64,000 nt of DNA from Actinacidiphila sp965342175 (GCF_965342175.1 NZ_CBDRBL010000004.1:80680-144679); one strand, 5' to 3'; shown: positions 16,737 to 25,169, counted from the stretch's first letter. Made by a program: numbers and translations. The notes: generated by a model not told the origin, from the letters alone.

Positions 16737-18737
16737 ATGGAAGAGCCGCGTCGCCTCGGCGGCCGGTACGAGCTGGGCTCGGTGCTCGGCCGCGGTGGCA
16801 TGGCCGAGGTGTACATCGCCCATGACACCCGGCTCGGCCGCACCGTCGCCGTGAAGACGCTCCGGGTGGACCTCGCCCGCGATCCGTCCTTCCAGGCCCG
16901 GTTCCGCCGTGAGGCCCAGTCGGCCGCCTCGCTGAACCACCCGTCGATCGTCGCGGTGTACGACACCGGCGAGGACTACGTCGACGGGGTCTCCATCCCG
17001 TACATCGTCATGGAGTACGTGGACGGGTCCACGCTGCGCGAGCTGCTCCACTCCGGCCGCAAGCTGCTGCCCGAGCGGGCCCTGGAGATGACCACCGGCA
17101 TCCTCCAGGCCCTGGAGTACAGCCACCGCGCCGGCATCGTGCACCGCGACATCAAGCCCGCGAACGTGATGCTGACCCGGAACGGCCAGGTCAAGGTCAT
17201 GGACTTCGGCATCGCCCGCGCCATGGGCGACTCCGGCATGACGATGACGCAGACCGCGGCCGTGATCGGCACCGCCCAGTACCTCTCCCCGGAGCAGGCC
17301 AAGGGCGAGACCGTCGACGCGCGCTCCGACCTGTACTCCACCGGCTGCCTGCTCTACGAGCTGCTCACCGTGCGGCCCCCCTTCGTCGGCGACTCGCCGG
17401 TCGCGGTCGCGTACCAGCACGTGCGCGAGGAACCGCAGCCGCCGAGCGTCTACGACCCCGAGGTCTCGCCCGCGATGGACGCCATCGTGCTCAAGGCGCT
17501 GACCAAGGACCCGAACTACCGCTACCAGTCCGCGGACGAGATGCGTGCCGACATCGAGGCCTGCCTCGACGGCCAGCCCGTGGCCGCCACGGTCGCCCTG
17601 GGCTCCGTCGGCTACAACGGCGGCGGTTACGGCGGCTACGGCAACGACGCGCCCACCACCGCCCTGCCGCCCCAGCAGGACCCCGGCACCTCGATGCTGC
17701 CACCGATGCGCGAGGACGACGGCGGCTTCGGCTACGACCAGCCCCAGGGCGGCGGCCGGCGCAAGCCCAAGAAGAACAACACCTCCACGATCCTGCTGGT
17801 CGTCGCGGCCGTCCTGGTCCTGATCGGCGCGATCTTCATGGGCAAGGCGCTGTTCTCCCCGAAGGACACCGGTGACGGCACCATCTCCGTCCCGCAGTTC
17901 GTGGGCGACACGAAGTCCGAGGCCGAGGAGCGGGCGACGAACGGCGGGGTCACCATCGCGTTCGGCGACTCGATCTTCTGCGCCGACCAGCCCAAGGACC
18001 ACGTCTGCAAGCAGTCGGCCGAGGTCAACACCAACATCCCTAAGGACCAGACCGTCACCCTGCAGCTCTCCAAGGGCACCGAGAAGGTCGAGGTGCCCGA
18101 TGTCACCGGCGACGACTTCGACGAGGCCGAGAGCGAGCTGAAGGACGCGGGCTTCGAGGTCGACAAGCAGTCCCAGACCTCCAACGAGCAGGAGGGCACC
18201 GTCCTCAAGCAGGACCCCGAGGGCGGCGCGAAGCGGGCCAAGGGCACGACGATCACCCTCACGGTGGCCGTGGCGCCCGAAGAGGTCACGATCAAGGACG
18301 TCAGCAACAAGTCCAAGGACGAGGCCACTGAGATCCTCAAGGCGGACGGTCTGAGCGTGACCACCACCGAGGAGGAGAGCGCCGACCACATGGCGGGCAC
18401 GGTCATCAGGACCGACCCGACGGCCGGCAGCACGGTCAAGGCGGGCCAGACGGTCACCCTGGTCATCGCGAAGCCGCCGTCCACCAACGCGATCCCCCCG
18501 CTGAAGGGCAAGACGGTCGCGGACGTCAACGGCATCGCGCAGGAGTTCGGCGTGCAGCTGCAGTTCGCGCCCAACTCGTCGCAGGCCCCGAACGCCGTCG
18601 TCCAGATGCAGAACCCGGTGGAGGGCACCCAGATGAAGCCGGGCGACACGCTCACGATCTTCGCCACGGACCCGAACACGGGTCCCGGAGGCCCCGGAGG
18701 CCCCGGGGGCTTCGTCAACGGCGGCAACGGCGGCTGA
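16737..18737 (+). CDS. pknB: PASTA-domain Ser/Thr protein kinase PknB
   Basis: 666 residues. The kinase domain (about 10-275) has the glycine loop LGRGGMAEVY, lysine in VAVKTLR, catalytic HRDIKPANV (about 137-142), DFG (about 158-160) and a TMTQTAAVIGT activation loop. After a Gly/Tyr-rich juxtamembrane linker there is one membrane segment (about 351-370, ILLVVAAVLVLIGAIFMGKA). Four PASTA repeats (about 380-650) would bind muropeptides or lipid II outside. It senses wall synthesis and phosphorylates growth and division proteins. It starts 152 bases after pbpA with GGAAGGG, so it may have an extra promoter. The tail is a Gly/Pro repeat. Confidence 0.97.
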   Translation: MEEPRRLGGRYELGSVLGRGGMAEVYIAHDTRLGRTVAVKTLRVDLARDPSFQARFRREAQSAASLNHPSIVAVYDTGEDYVDGVSIPYIVMEYVDGSTLRELLHSGRKLLPERALEMTTGILQALEYSHRAGIVHRDIKPANVMLTRNGQVKVMDFGIARAMGDSGMTMTQTAAVIGTAQYLSPEQAKGETVDARSDLYSTGCLLYELLTVRPPFVGDSPVAVAYQHVREEPQPPSVYDPEVSPAMDAIVLKALTKDPNYRYQSADEMRADIEACLDGQPVAATVALGSVGYNGGGYGGYGNDAPTTALPPQQDPGTSMLPPMREDDGGFGYDQPQGGGRRKPKKNNTSTILLVVAAVLVLIGAIFMGKALFSPKDTGDGTISVPQFVGDTKSEAEERATNGGVTIAFGDSIFCADQPKDHVCKQSAEVNTNIPKDQTVTLQLSKGTEKVEVPDVTGDDFDEAESELKDAGFEVDKQSQTSNEQEGTVLKQDPEGGAKRAKGTTITLTVAVAPEEVTIKDVSNKSKDEATEILKADGLSVTTTEEESADHMAGTVIRTDPTAGSTVKAGQTVTLVIAKPPSTNAIPPLKGKTVADVNGIAQEFGVQLQFAPNSSQAPNAVVQMQNPVEGTQMKPGDTLTIFATDPNTGPGGPGGPGGFVNGGNGG

Positions 18738-18762
18738 CGCAGCCGCTCACCACGCCTGACGA

Positions 18763-18800
18763 CGCGGGGAGGCGGTCACCACGGTGACCGCCTCCCCGCG
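18763..18800 (+). terminator. Hairpin terminator of the fhaA-pknB operon
   Basis: An 18-bp perfect stem (18763-18780 with 18783-18800) separated by two bases ends the six-gene operon. Confidence 0.8.
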
Positions 18801-18960
18801 GCTTTCTGCCTGGCGGGCCAGGCCTGGCCGAAGCCCTCGCGCGGCACCCGTCGGCGGTGGCCTCCGGCCTCGGGGGACATCGGTACAACCGCTGGCGCCT
18901 CGCGTCGCGTCGGCGTGGGGACATGCCACCACCGGCGATGGCGACGGCACCGGCCTGACC

Positions 18961-19165
18961 GCGCCGGAACGGTCCGCCGAAGCGATCCGGCTGACCCGGA
19001 TGCTGCACCGCCTGGTGCCCGACGACACCGAGACAGCGGGCCTCCTCGCTGCTGCTCACCGACGCGCGCAGCCCCGCGCGCACCGGCCCCGCCGGCGGAC
19101 TGGTGCCGCCGGCGGAACAGAACCGCGCCCGATGGGACCGCCGTGCCATCGCCGAGGGGGCGACC
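18961..19165 (+). pseudogene. Remnant of an ECF sigma factor (DUF6596/ECF42-type)
   Basis: In one frame the DNA encodes RSAEAIRLTRMLHRLVPDD followed by TETAGLLA. From about 19049, in the next frame, it encodes LLLTDARSPARTG, then AEQNRARWDRRAIAEG. Joined, these match the middle of ECF sigma factors with the DUF6596 C-terminal extension, which typically read SAEAIRLTRLL, a PDEPE-like segment, GLLALMLL, DARR and RWDRALIAEG. There is no start region, sigma-2/sigma-4 domain or C-terminus, and a frameshift lies inside the piece. I infer a decayed gene fragment. The rest of 18801-19335 shows nothing recognisable. Confidence 0.65.
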
Positions 19166-19335
19166 TGTTCACGGGGCCGCGGCGGCCTCCCACCGCGACG
19201 CCTCCCACCGCCCGCCGCACCACCTGCGCCCCCGAGCGCCGCCGTCTCAGCGCCCGTACCCATCGCCTGGCGTCGCGCGTGTGACGCGCCGTGGCGCACC
19301 ACCGAGCTGGAGCCCGCACAGCGTGCCGCGCAAGG

Positions 19336-19374
19336 GCGGAGGGGGCCGCGGACCCGGTGTCCGCGACCCCCTCC
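19336..19374 (-). terminator. Hairpin terminator after srtE2
   Basis: An interrupted stem (CGGAGGGGG at 19336-19344 pairing with CCCCCTCCG at 19366-19374, plus inner CGCGGAC/GTCCGCG) lies 41 bases beyond the srtE2 stop. Confidence 0.65.
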
Positions 19375-19415
19375 GTGTGCTTCCCGCCGGTCCGCCCGGA
19401 CGGGCCGGCCCCGCG

Positions 19416-20144
19416 TCAGCGCAGCTCCGCCGGGGGCGTCCGCCGGGCGTCCACCTTCTGGGTGCGGACGAGTTCCGCCCACACGATGTAGCGGTCGCGC
19501 GAGGTGTACACCGGGGTGCAGGTGGTGAGCGTGAGGTAGCGGCCGGCCTTCTTCTTGCCGCTCTCCTCGGGGATCTGGTCGATGACGTCGACGTTGTACT
19601 TCGAGGTCTCGGGAAGGATCTCGTAGACCTTGTAGACGTACCAGGTGTCGCGGTCCTCGAAGACGACCGGGTCACCGTTCTTGATCTTGTGGATGTTGTG
19701 GAACTTCGCGCCGTGGCCGTCGCGGTGGGCGGCGAGGCTGAAGTTGCCCTTCTTGTCCCAGGGCATGGCCGCCTCGACGGGCTCGGTGTAGTAGCCGGCG
19801 ACGCCCTCGTTGAGCACCTTCGAGGAGGTGCCCTTCTTCACCAGGACCTCGAAGTCCTTGCCCATGGCGGGGACGTGGAGGAAGCCGATGCCGCCCTTGG
19901 TGTCGAGCTTGCCCGGGCCGGGGTCGACGGCCCACTGGCGCCGCACGGCGTCGCTGTCGCGTTCGGCGGCGCGGTCGGCCAGGACGTTGGTCCACCACAG
20001 GGAGTAGGCGACGAAGAGTCCCAGGATCACGCCCGCGGTGATGAGGAGTTCACCGATGACGCTGATGGTGGCGGCGAGCCAGGAGAGGGAGCGCCGCCTC
20101 GGCACGGCCTCCTGGGCGCGGTCATGCTGGGTGGTCGTCACCAC
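19416..20144 (-). CDS. srtE2: Class E sortase SrtE2
   Basis: 242 residues. One N-terminal membrane segment (about 22-50) is followed by an extracellular sortase domain. The catalytic residues are visible: His in LAAHRDGHG (about 140), Cys in LTTCTP (about 209) and Arg in SRDRYIVW (about 216). Class E sortases attach LAxTG proteins (for example chaplins in Streptomyces) to peptidoglycan. It lies 31 bases downstream of a second class E sortase on the same strand, matching the srtE1-srtE2 pair of Streptomyces. It lacks the long disordered N-terminus of its neighbour. No sortase substrate is encoded in this window. Confidence 0.93.
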   Translation of the reverse strand: MVTTTQHDRAQEAVPRRRSLSWLAATISVIGELLITAGVILGLFVAYSLWWTNVLADRAAERDSDAVRRQWAVDPGPGKLDTKGGIGFLHVPAMGKDFEVLVKKGTSSKVLNEGVAGYYTEPVEAAMPWDKKGNFSLAAHRDGHGAKFHNIHKIKNGDPVVFEDRDTWYVYKVYEILPETSKYNVDVIDQIPEESGKKKAGRYLTLTTCTPVYTSRDRYIVWAELVRTQKVDARRTPPAELR

Positions 20145-20175
20145 TTGCCCCGATCTGTGTGCGTCCGTTCCCGGC

Positions 20176-21654
20176 CTACCCGACCAGGGCGTCCGGCTTG
20201 CCCTTGCTGCGCGGCCGTTCCTCGACCATCTTGCCCCAGACGATCAACCGGTACGTGCTGGTGAACTCCGGTGTGCACGTGGTCAGTGTGATGTAGCGGC
20301 CCGGCTTGGTGAAGCCCGATCCGACGGGGACCGGCTTGATCACCGAGATGTTGGAGGGCGGGGTGGAGGGCAGCATGCTCGTGATCTCGTACGTGTAGAA
20401 CGTGCTCTCCGTCTCGACCACGACCTTGTCCCCCGCCACCAGCTTGTTGACGTAGCGGAACGGCTCGCCGTGGGTGTTGCGGTGGGCGGCGAGCGCGAAG
20501 TTGCCCTTCTTGTCCCACGGCATGGCTGTCTCCAGCGCACCCGAGTAGTGGCCGATCATGCCCTTGTCGAGCACCTTGTGCTTGTCGACGCCCTCGGCGA
20601 TGGGCGCCTTCACGTCCAGCTTGGGGATGTACATGATCGCGAAGCCCTGCCCGGGCGTGAAGGCGCCGGGATCACGGTTCGGGTCCTTCTCCACGTCCCA
20701 CTGCTTCTGCAGGGTGCTGGCGGCGCCGCCGGCCTGCTGGTGGGCGAGGACGTTGGTCCACCACAGCTGGTAGGTGACGAAGAGCAGCATCAGCACGCCC
20801 ATGGTGATGAACAGCTCGCCCGCCACCCGGCTGGCGATCACCGCGGGGCTCTCCTTGGCCGCGCGTGCGGCGCGTCGGGCCTCCACACGGGACCTGGGCG
20901 CGGCCGGGGACGCCGGGGTCGCGGCCAGGGGGCCCGTCGCCGCCTCTGTGGCGTCCGGGGACGGCACTTGGGCACCGGAACGCCGCCGTCCCCTGCCGCC
21001 GCGCCGTGCGGCCTCCTGGGCGGCTCTGCGCCGGGCGGCTCGGCCGCCGACCCCGGGCGTCGGGGCGTCGGGGGCGGGCGGTGGCGCCCCCCGGGCCGGG
21101 TCCACGTCCTCCTCCCCGTCCCCACCCAGGTCCGGGGCCAGGTCACGGTCACGGTCCTGATCCCGTCCGGGCTCCGGCACGGTCACCGCGGGCATCGCCA
21201 CCGTGTCGCCGGGGGCTCCCGCGACCCGGCGGCGCACGGCGGCTCGCTCCTCCTCGCTGAGGTGCCGCCGGACGGCCCCGGCCGGCGCGGAGTACGGCTG
21301 CTCGGCGGCTCCTCCGTGCCAGGGACCCGGCTCGGGCGGCTCCCCGGGAGCCGGTACGGGCATCGGCCCCGGCGCGGTCGGCGCGGGTTCGGCCTCCGGC
21401 ACCGGGCGGGGGGGCCACGGGCCGGTCGGCGGCTGCCCGTAGCCCGACCGCACGGCCCCCTGGAAACCCTCCTCGTAGGCCGGCCGCCCAGGGACCTCGC
21501 CCTGGGGCGCGACCGGCGCAGAGGTCAGCGGCGCGGTGGAGGGCTGTGCGGCGGGTTCCGCGGCCCGGGGCAGCGGATCGTTGAGCGGGTCGGCCAACTG
21601 CTCCACCGCGGCGGCGAATTCGGCGGTGTCACCGAAGTGCCGATGCGCGGTCAC
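20176..21654 (-). CDS. srtE1: Class E sortase SrtE1 with long disordered N-terminus
   Basis: 492 residues. The first 260 or so are Pro/Ala/Glu/Arg-rich and low complexity, so a long cytoplasmic tail is predicted. A membrane segment lies at about 273-296, followed by the sortase domain with LAAHRNTHG (His about 390), LTTCTPEFTS (Cys about 460) and YRLIVWG (Arg). It is paralogous to the downstream sortase. The GTG start at 21654 lies 4 bases after the pabA stop, which implies cotranscription with pabA. The N-tail may carry interaction or phosphorylation sites, but nothing specific is recognisable. The start could be further in. Confidence 0.92.
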   Translation of the reverse strand: MTAHRHFGDTAEFAAAVEQLADPLNDPLPRAAEPAAQPSTAPLTSAPVAPQGEVPGRPAYEEGFQGAVRSGYGQPPTGPWPPRPVPEAEPAPTAPGPMPVPAPGEPPEPGPWHGGAAEQPYSAPAGAVRRHLSEEERAAVRRRVAGAPGDTVAMPAVTVPEPGRDQDRDRDLAPDLGGDGEEDVDPARGAPPPAPDAPTPGVGGRAARRRAAQEAARRGGRGRRRSGAQVPSPDATEAATGPLAATPASPAAPRSRVEARRAARAAKESPAVIASRVAGELFITMGVLMLLFVTYQLWWTNVLAHQQAGGAASTLQKQWDVEKDPNRDPGAFTPGQGFAIMYIPKLDVKAPIAEGVDKHKVLDKGMIGHYSGALETAMPWDKKGNFALAAHRNTHGEPFRYVNKLVAGDKVVVETESTFYTYEITSMLPSTPPSNISVIKPVPVGSGFTKPGRYITLTTCTPEFTSTYRLIVWGKMVEERPRSKGKPDALVG

Positions 21655-21658
21655 GCAC

Positions 21659-22294
21659 TCACGCCCTGGTTCCGACCACAGGCGCGAGGCCCGCGGAACG
21701 CTCGACGGCGTCCTTGTCGCCGCATTCCACCAGCCAGTTGGCGAGCATCCGGTGCCCCCATTCGGTGAGCACCGACTCGGGGTGGAACTGGACGCCCTCC
21801 ACCCGGGCGCTGCGGTGCCGCAGTCCCATGACGATGCCGTTCTCCGTCCAGGCGGTGATCTCCAACTCCTCCGGGACCGTGTCCCGTTCGACCGCCAGCG
21901 AGTGGTAGCGGGTCGCGGTGAACGGGGTCGGCAGCCCGGCGAAGACCCCGCGGCCCTCGTGGGTCACCAAGGAGGTCTTTCCGTGCAGCAGCTCCGGCGC
22001 CCGGTCCACCACCCCGCCGTACGCGACCGCCATGGACTGCAGTCCGAGGCAGACTCCGAAGACCGGCACGTCGGTGGCGGCGCAATGGCGCACCATGTCG
22101 ACGCAGACGCCGGCCTCCTCGGGGGTGCCGGGCCCGGGCGAGAGCAGGACGCCGTCGAAACCGTCCTGGGCGTGCGCCGGCTCCACCTGGTCGTTGCGGA
22201 GCACCTCGCACTCGGCGCCCAGTTGGTAGAGGTACTGGACGAGGTTGAAGACAAAGCTGTCGTAGTTGTCCACGACGAGGATGCGCGCGCTCAT
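21659..22294 (-). CDS. pabA: Aminodeoxychorismate/anthranilate synthase component II (glutamine amidotransferase)
   Basis: 211 residues, a class I glutamine amidotransferase. VVDNYDSFVFNLVQYL opens it, LLSPGPGTPEEAG forms the oxyanion region, the nucleophile Cys lies in VFGVCLGLQ (about 79), and His/Glu are in VQFHPESVLTEWG. It supplies ammonia to chorismate-using PabB or TrpE, giving 4-amino-4-deoxychorismate for folate (or anthranilate). No component I gene is adjacent, so PabA versus TrpG cannot be settled. The location with crgA and sortases matches the conserved actinobacterial pabA locus. Its ATG overlaps the upstream small gene (ATGA). Confidence 0.92.
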   Translation of the reverse strand: MSARILVVDNYDSFVFNLVQYLYQLGAECEVLRNDQVEPAHAQDGFDGVLLSPGPGTPEEAGVCVDMVRHCAATDVPVFGVCLGLQSMAVAYGGVVDRAPELLHGKTSLVTHEGRGVFAGLPTPFTATRYHSLAVERDTVPEELEITAWTENGIVMGLRHRSARVEGVQFHPESVLTEWGHRMLANWLVECGDKDAVERSAGLAPVVGTRA

Positions 22295-22467
22295 CGGACG
22301 GCTGCCATCCCCTCGTCGACGGTCACGTCCCCGAACGGCAGCAGTGGCTCCGCCCAGGGGAAGACGTACTGGAACAACACGTAGACGGCAGCGAGGACCA
22401 GCACCAGCGAGATGAGCGCTTTGACCCACACGTTGCCCGGCAGATGCCGCCAGATCCAGCCGTACAT
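22291..22467 (-). CDS. Small conserved membrane protein
   Basis: 58 residues with one membrane segment (about 15-35, VKALISLVLVLAAVYVLFQYV), preceded by WIWRHLPGN and followed by an acidic/Pro tail. The TGA overlaps the pabA ATG in the ATGA arrangement, so translation is coupled. Position between a DUF881 gene and pabA, near crgA, is conserved in actinomycetes as far as I recall. I infer a minor division or envelope accessory protein; no function is assigned. Confidence 0.75.
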   Translation of the reverse strand: MYGWIWRHLPGNVWVKALISLVLVLAAVYVLFQYVFPWAEPLLPFGDVTVDEGMAAVR

Positions 22468-22844
22468 GCGCCGCCTTCCTGCCTTCCGTGCCGTGCCTCG
22501 CCCAAGATTAGCCGGACAAGCCCCCCGGCATACCGTCGTCCACAGGCTGTGTGGAATCCGGGCCTCCCCAGCCGGTCCGCCGGGGGCCGCGGCCTGCCCC
22601 GGCAGGCTCGGGCGGTCGGTCTCCGACGGTCGGTCGGTCGGACGCGGAGGGTAGGTCGGTCGGTCGGTCGCGGACGGTAGGTCGGTCGGACGCGGACGGC
22701 GGCCCGAGGCGGTGCGCACAGGTCCGTACGGGACGGAGGCCGGGCGCTCCGCGGAGCCGCCGGGGACCGTGCCGTGCGGCGTCTGCCGCGGCGCACCCGC
22801 CGGACCCCCGGTCGTCACGTCCGCGCGGACGCTCGCCCCACGGG
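22468..22844. repeat. Intergenic region with short imperfect tandem repeat
   Basis: 377 bases without a recognisable gene. Within it three imperfect units lie head to tail: 22628-22653 (26 bases), 22654-22679 (26 bases) and 22680-22700 (21 bases). Each starts with iterated GGTC and ends near CGCGGACGG. A single DnaA-box-like GTCCACA lies near 22540. The repeat is probably slippage-prone low-complexity DNA. The promoter for the small membrane protein/pabA/srtE series should be at the left end. Confidence 0.7.
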
Positions 22845-23612
22845 TCATCCCACGGGCTTGGCGTACCGCAGGTCCACGGTTCCCGAGTAGCCGGGAAGAG
22901 TCACCCGCCGTTCGTCCTCGACCTTCCAGCCCAGTCCGTAGGCCTGGACGTACTGCAGGTAGTTCTGGATCGCGGGGCTGGCGTCGAGCGCCTGGTGCAG
23001 CTTCTCCCGGTCGCCGACGGCCGTGATGGTGTAGGGCGGCGAGTAGACGCGGCCCTGCAGGATCAGGGTGTTGCCGACGCAGCGCACCGCGCTGGTCGAG
23101 ATGAGCCGCTGGTCCATCACCTTGATGCCGGAGGCGCCGCCCGCCCACAGGGCGTTGACCACGGCCTGCAGGTCCTGCTGGTGGATCACGAGGTCGTTGG
23201 GCTGGGGGTCGGGCACGCCGGGAACGAGCGGGGTCGCGTCGGGCGGCGCGTCGTCGAGGGTGACGGAGACGGCGGGGCCGGTGAGGGCGACGGTGCCGGC
23301 CTCCGCGCCGAGCCGGGCCAGACGCTTGCGGGCCGCGTCGCTGACGCCGCTGTCGGTGTGGGCGAGCGCGTCGACGTCGCCGCGTACCCCGGCGAGCTCC
23401 TTCTCCAGTTGCTCGTTCTGCCGGCTCTTCTCCTGGACCCGGTCCGACAGGCGCAGCAACGGGTCGTCGGTACGGATGTCCAGACCCTTGGCGGTGTCGA
23501 AACTCATCCAGAACAGCAGGCCGGCCATGGCGAAAACCCCGGCGCTGAGCACGCGAAGCACCACAGACCGGGCGGATCGGCGGGCTGGGGAGGCGTGGAC
23601 CGGATTGCTCAC
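22845..23612 (-). CDS. DUF881 family membrane-anchored protein
   Basis: 255 residues. One membrane segment (about 25-43, VLSAGVFAMAGLLFWMSF) is followed by a coiled-coil stretch (about 55-90, LSDRVQEKSRQNEQLEKELAG) and the extracellular DUF881 domain. Family signatures include VVNALWAGGASGIKVMDQRL and the terminal LRYAKPV. DUF881 proteins are widespread in Gram-positives near division genes; their biochemical role is unknown to me. GTG 23612 is chosen because AAGGAGA is ideally placed for it; an upstream TTG would sit on top of that site. It is divergent from crgA, sharing about 136 bases of promoter DNA. Confidence 0.9.
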   Translation of the reverse strand: MSNPVHASPARRSARSVVLRVLSAGVFAMAGLLFWMSFDTAKGLDIRTDDPLLRLSDRVQEKSRQNEQLEKELAGVRGDVDALAHTDSGVSDAARKRLARLGAEAGTVALTGPAVSVTLDDAPPDATPLVPGVPDPQPNDLVIHQQDLQAVVNALWAGGASGIKVMDQRLISTSAVRCVGNTLILQGRVYSPPYTITAVGDREKLHQALDASPAIQNYLQYVQAYGLGWKVEDERRVTLPGYSGTVDLRYAKPVG

Positions 23613-23748
23613 CGTAGCCTTATCTCCTTCCAACCCGAGGAAGCACTACGCTAACGGACGCCCGGAGGCATGGACCCACCAGCCGCCCGGCCGCTCATAC
23701 ACGACGTCACACGCGCGGTTACGCAGCGCATCGACAGGAGAGTCCCTC

Positions 23749-24003
23749 GTGCCGAAGTCACGGATCCGCAAGAAGGCCGACTTCACTCCGCCCCCGGAGA
23801 AGACCACCCCCGTCAAGCTGAAGTCGGGCCGCGGCTGGGTGGCTCCCCTCATGCTGGCGTTGTTCCTCGTCGGCCTGGCGTGGATCGTCGTCTTCTATGT
23901 GACCCAGGGCAGCTTCCCGATCGAGCAGCTGGGCAACTGGAACATCGCCGTCGGCTTCGGCTTCATCGCGGGCGGGTTCGTCGTGTCCACGCAGTGGAAG
24001 TAG
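23749..24003 (+). CDS. crgA: Cell division protein CrgA
   Basis: 84 residues with a basic N-terminus (PKSRIRKKADFTPPPEKTTP) and two membrane segments (about 31-50 and 62-78, ending GGFVVSTQWK). This is the full CrgA signature and usual length. CrgA coordinates divisome assembly; in Streptomyces it influences FtsZ ring formation and the timing of aerial hyphae septation. GTG 23749 follows CAGGAGAG. It is monocistronic and divergent from the DUF881 gene, followed by a DnaA-box cluster. Confidence 0.95.
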   Translation: MPKSRIRKKADFTPPPEKTTPVKLKSGRGWVAPLMLALFLVGLAWIVVFYVTQGSFPIEQLGNWNIAVGFGFIAGGFVVSTQWK

Positions 24004-24015
24004 CGGCTCACGCAG

Positions 24016-24217
24016 TTATCCACAGGCGTCATCCACAGTGTTGAAAAGGTCGCATGATCTGTGGATAACCACCAGCCGACTGTCACCCCTGTGACCGGTG
24101 GTCCGAAGTGCGGACCACCGGTCGTTTGTTGATCGCGCAGGTCAGGCGGGGTGTGGACGGGCAGGCGCACGGCTTGCCCACAGGATGCACAGGAGGCCTC
24201 CGCCTCTCTGTGGATAA
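24016..24217. promoter_or_regulatory. Satellite cluster of DnaA boxes outside oriC
   Basis: In the 241-base gap between crgA and the convergent rhomboid gene there are TTATCCACA at 24016-24024, TCATCCACA at 24029-24037, TGTGGATAA at 24060-24068 and 24209-24217, TTGCCCACA at 24174-24182 and a weaker TGTGGACGG near 24152. Three are exact TTATCCACA boxes. The gap is otherwise non-coding. I recall that DnaA-box clusters outside oriC have been described in Streptomyces coelicolor as affecting initiation. Whether this is the same cluster needs comparison. Confidence 0.7.
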
Positions 24218-24244
24218 CGTCGCGGCAACGGTGAGCGTTACGGC

Positions 24245-25099
24245 CTAGGCGGAGATATTCGCGACGCCGGCCCACACCGTCACCGCCACCGCGAGCAGCA
24301 TCGCCGCGCACGTCCCCCACTGGATCAGCGCCCGGCGCGAGCGCGGGGCGTACGCCATGGCGGCGGCGATGATCGCCCCGGTGACGAGGCCGCCGATGTG
24401 CGCCTGCCAGCTGATGTTCGCCCAGGTGAAGGTGAACAGCAGGTTGAGTGCGAGCAGGATCAGCACCGGCCGCATGTCCATCCGCAGCCGCTTCAGGAAG
24501 ACGGCCATCGCGCCGAAGAGCCCGTAGATCGCGCCCGAGGCGCCCAGCGTCAGCGTGTCCGGGGCCAGCAGCACCACCAGCGCGCCGCCGCCCAGCCCCG
24601 CGATCAGATAGAGCGCGGTGTAGCGGGCCCGGCCGAGCAGGCTCTCCAGCGGGCCGCCGATCCACCACAGCGAGAGCATGTTGAAGGCGAAGTGCGCGAG
24701 CTGCTCGTGCAGGAACATCGAGCTCACCAGCCGGTACCACTCGCCGGGTCCGCCCGCCACGCCGCACTGCACGCTGTCCGGGACGTAGCACGGGGTGAAG
24801 AGCCCCAGTGCGGTGACGAACGGTCCGCCTTCGGCCCGCGCGAGCAGGAAGACGAGAAGGTTCAGCCCGATCAGGATCTTGGTGACCAGCCGGGGGTCGC
24901 CGCCGACCGCGCCGCCCACCACCGTACGGGGCTCGGCGGCCTGGGCGGCACCCCGGCCCTCCCGGACACACTCAGGGCAGTGGAAGCCGACCGCGGCGTT
25001 GATCATGCACTCCGGGCAGATCGGCCGCTCGCAGCGGGTGCAGCGGATGCCGGTCTCCCGGTCCGGATGCCGGTAGCAGTGCACGGCCTGGTCGGTCAT
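24245..25099 (-). CDS. Rhomboid family intramembrane serine protease
   Basis: 284 residues. The N-terminus has a small Cys/His zinc-binding motif (CYRHPDRETGIRCTRCERPI and CPECM) followed by a second CPEC. The rest is a six- or seven-helix rhomboid domain with the catalytic GASGAIYG (Ser about 180), HFAFNML on helix 2 and WQAHIGG (His about 233) on helix 6. Rhomboids cleave membrane-anchored substrates within the bilayer; the substrate here is unknown. All catalytic elements are present. It starts 71 bases after the cyclophilin gene on the same strand, separated from it by a hairpin. Confidence 0.93.
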   Translation of the reverse strand: MTDQAVHCYRHPDRETGIRCTRCERPICPECMINAAVGFHCPECVREGRGAAQAAEPRTVVGGAVGGDPRLVTKILIGLNLLVFLLARAEGGPFVTALGLFTPCYVPDSVQCGVAGGPGEWYRLVSSMFLHEQLAHFAFNMLSLWWIGGPLESLLGRARYTALYLIAGLGGGALVVLLAPDTLTLGASGAIYGLFGAMAVFLKRLRMDMRPVLILLALNLLFTFTWANISWQAHIGGLVTGAIIAAAMAYAPRSRRALIQWGTCAAMLLAVAVTVWAGVANISA

Positions 25100-25123
25100 G
25101 TCTCAGCCCTTCGCAACGGAATC

Positions 25124-25152
25124 GCCCCGCCCGTGATACGCACGGGCGGGGC
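25124..25152 (-). terminator. Hairpin between cyclophilin and rhomboid genes
   Basis: A 12-bp perfect stem (25124-25135 with 25141-25152) and a 5-base loop lie downstream of the cyclophilin stop. It may terminate or attenuate transcription into the rhomboid gene. Confidence 0.6.
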
Positions 25153-25169
25153 GCCAGGGTTCCCGGAAC

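Noticed and set aside
22628..22700. Repeat array considered as CRISPR
   Set aside because: Units are directly adjacent without spacers, and no cas gene is present in the window.
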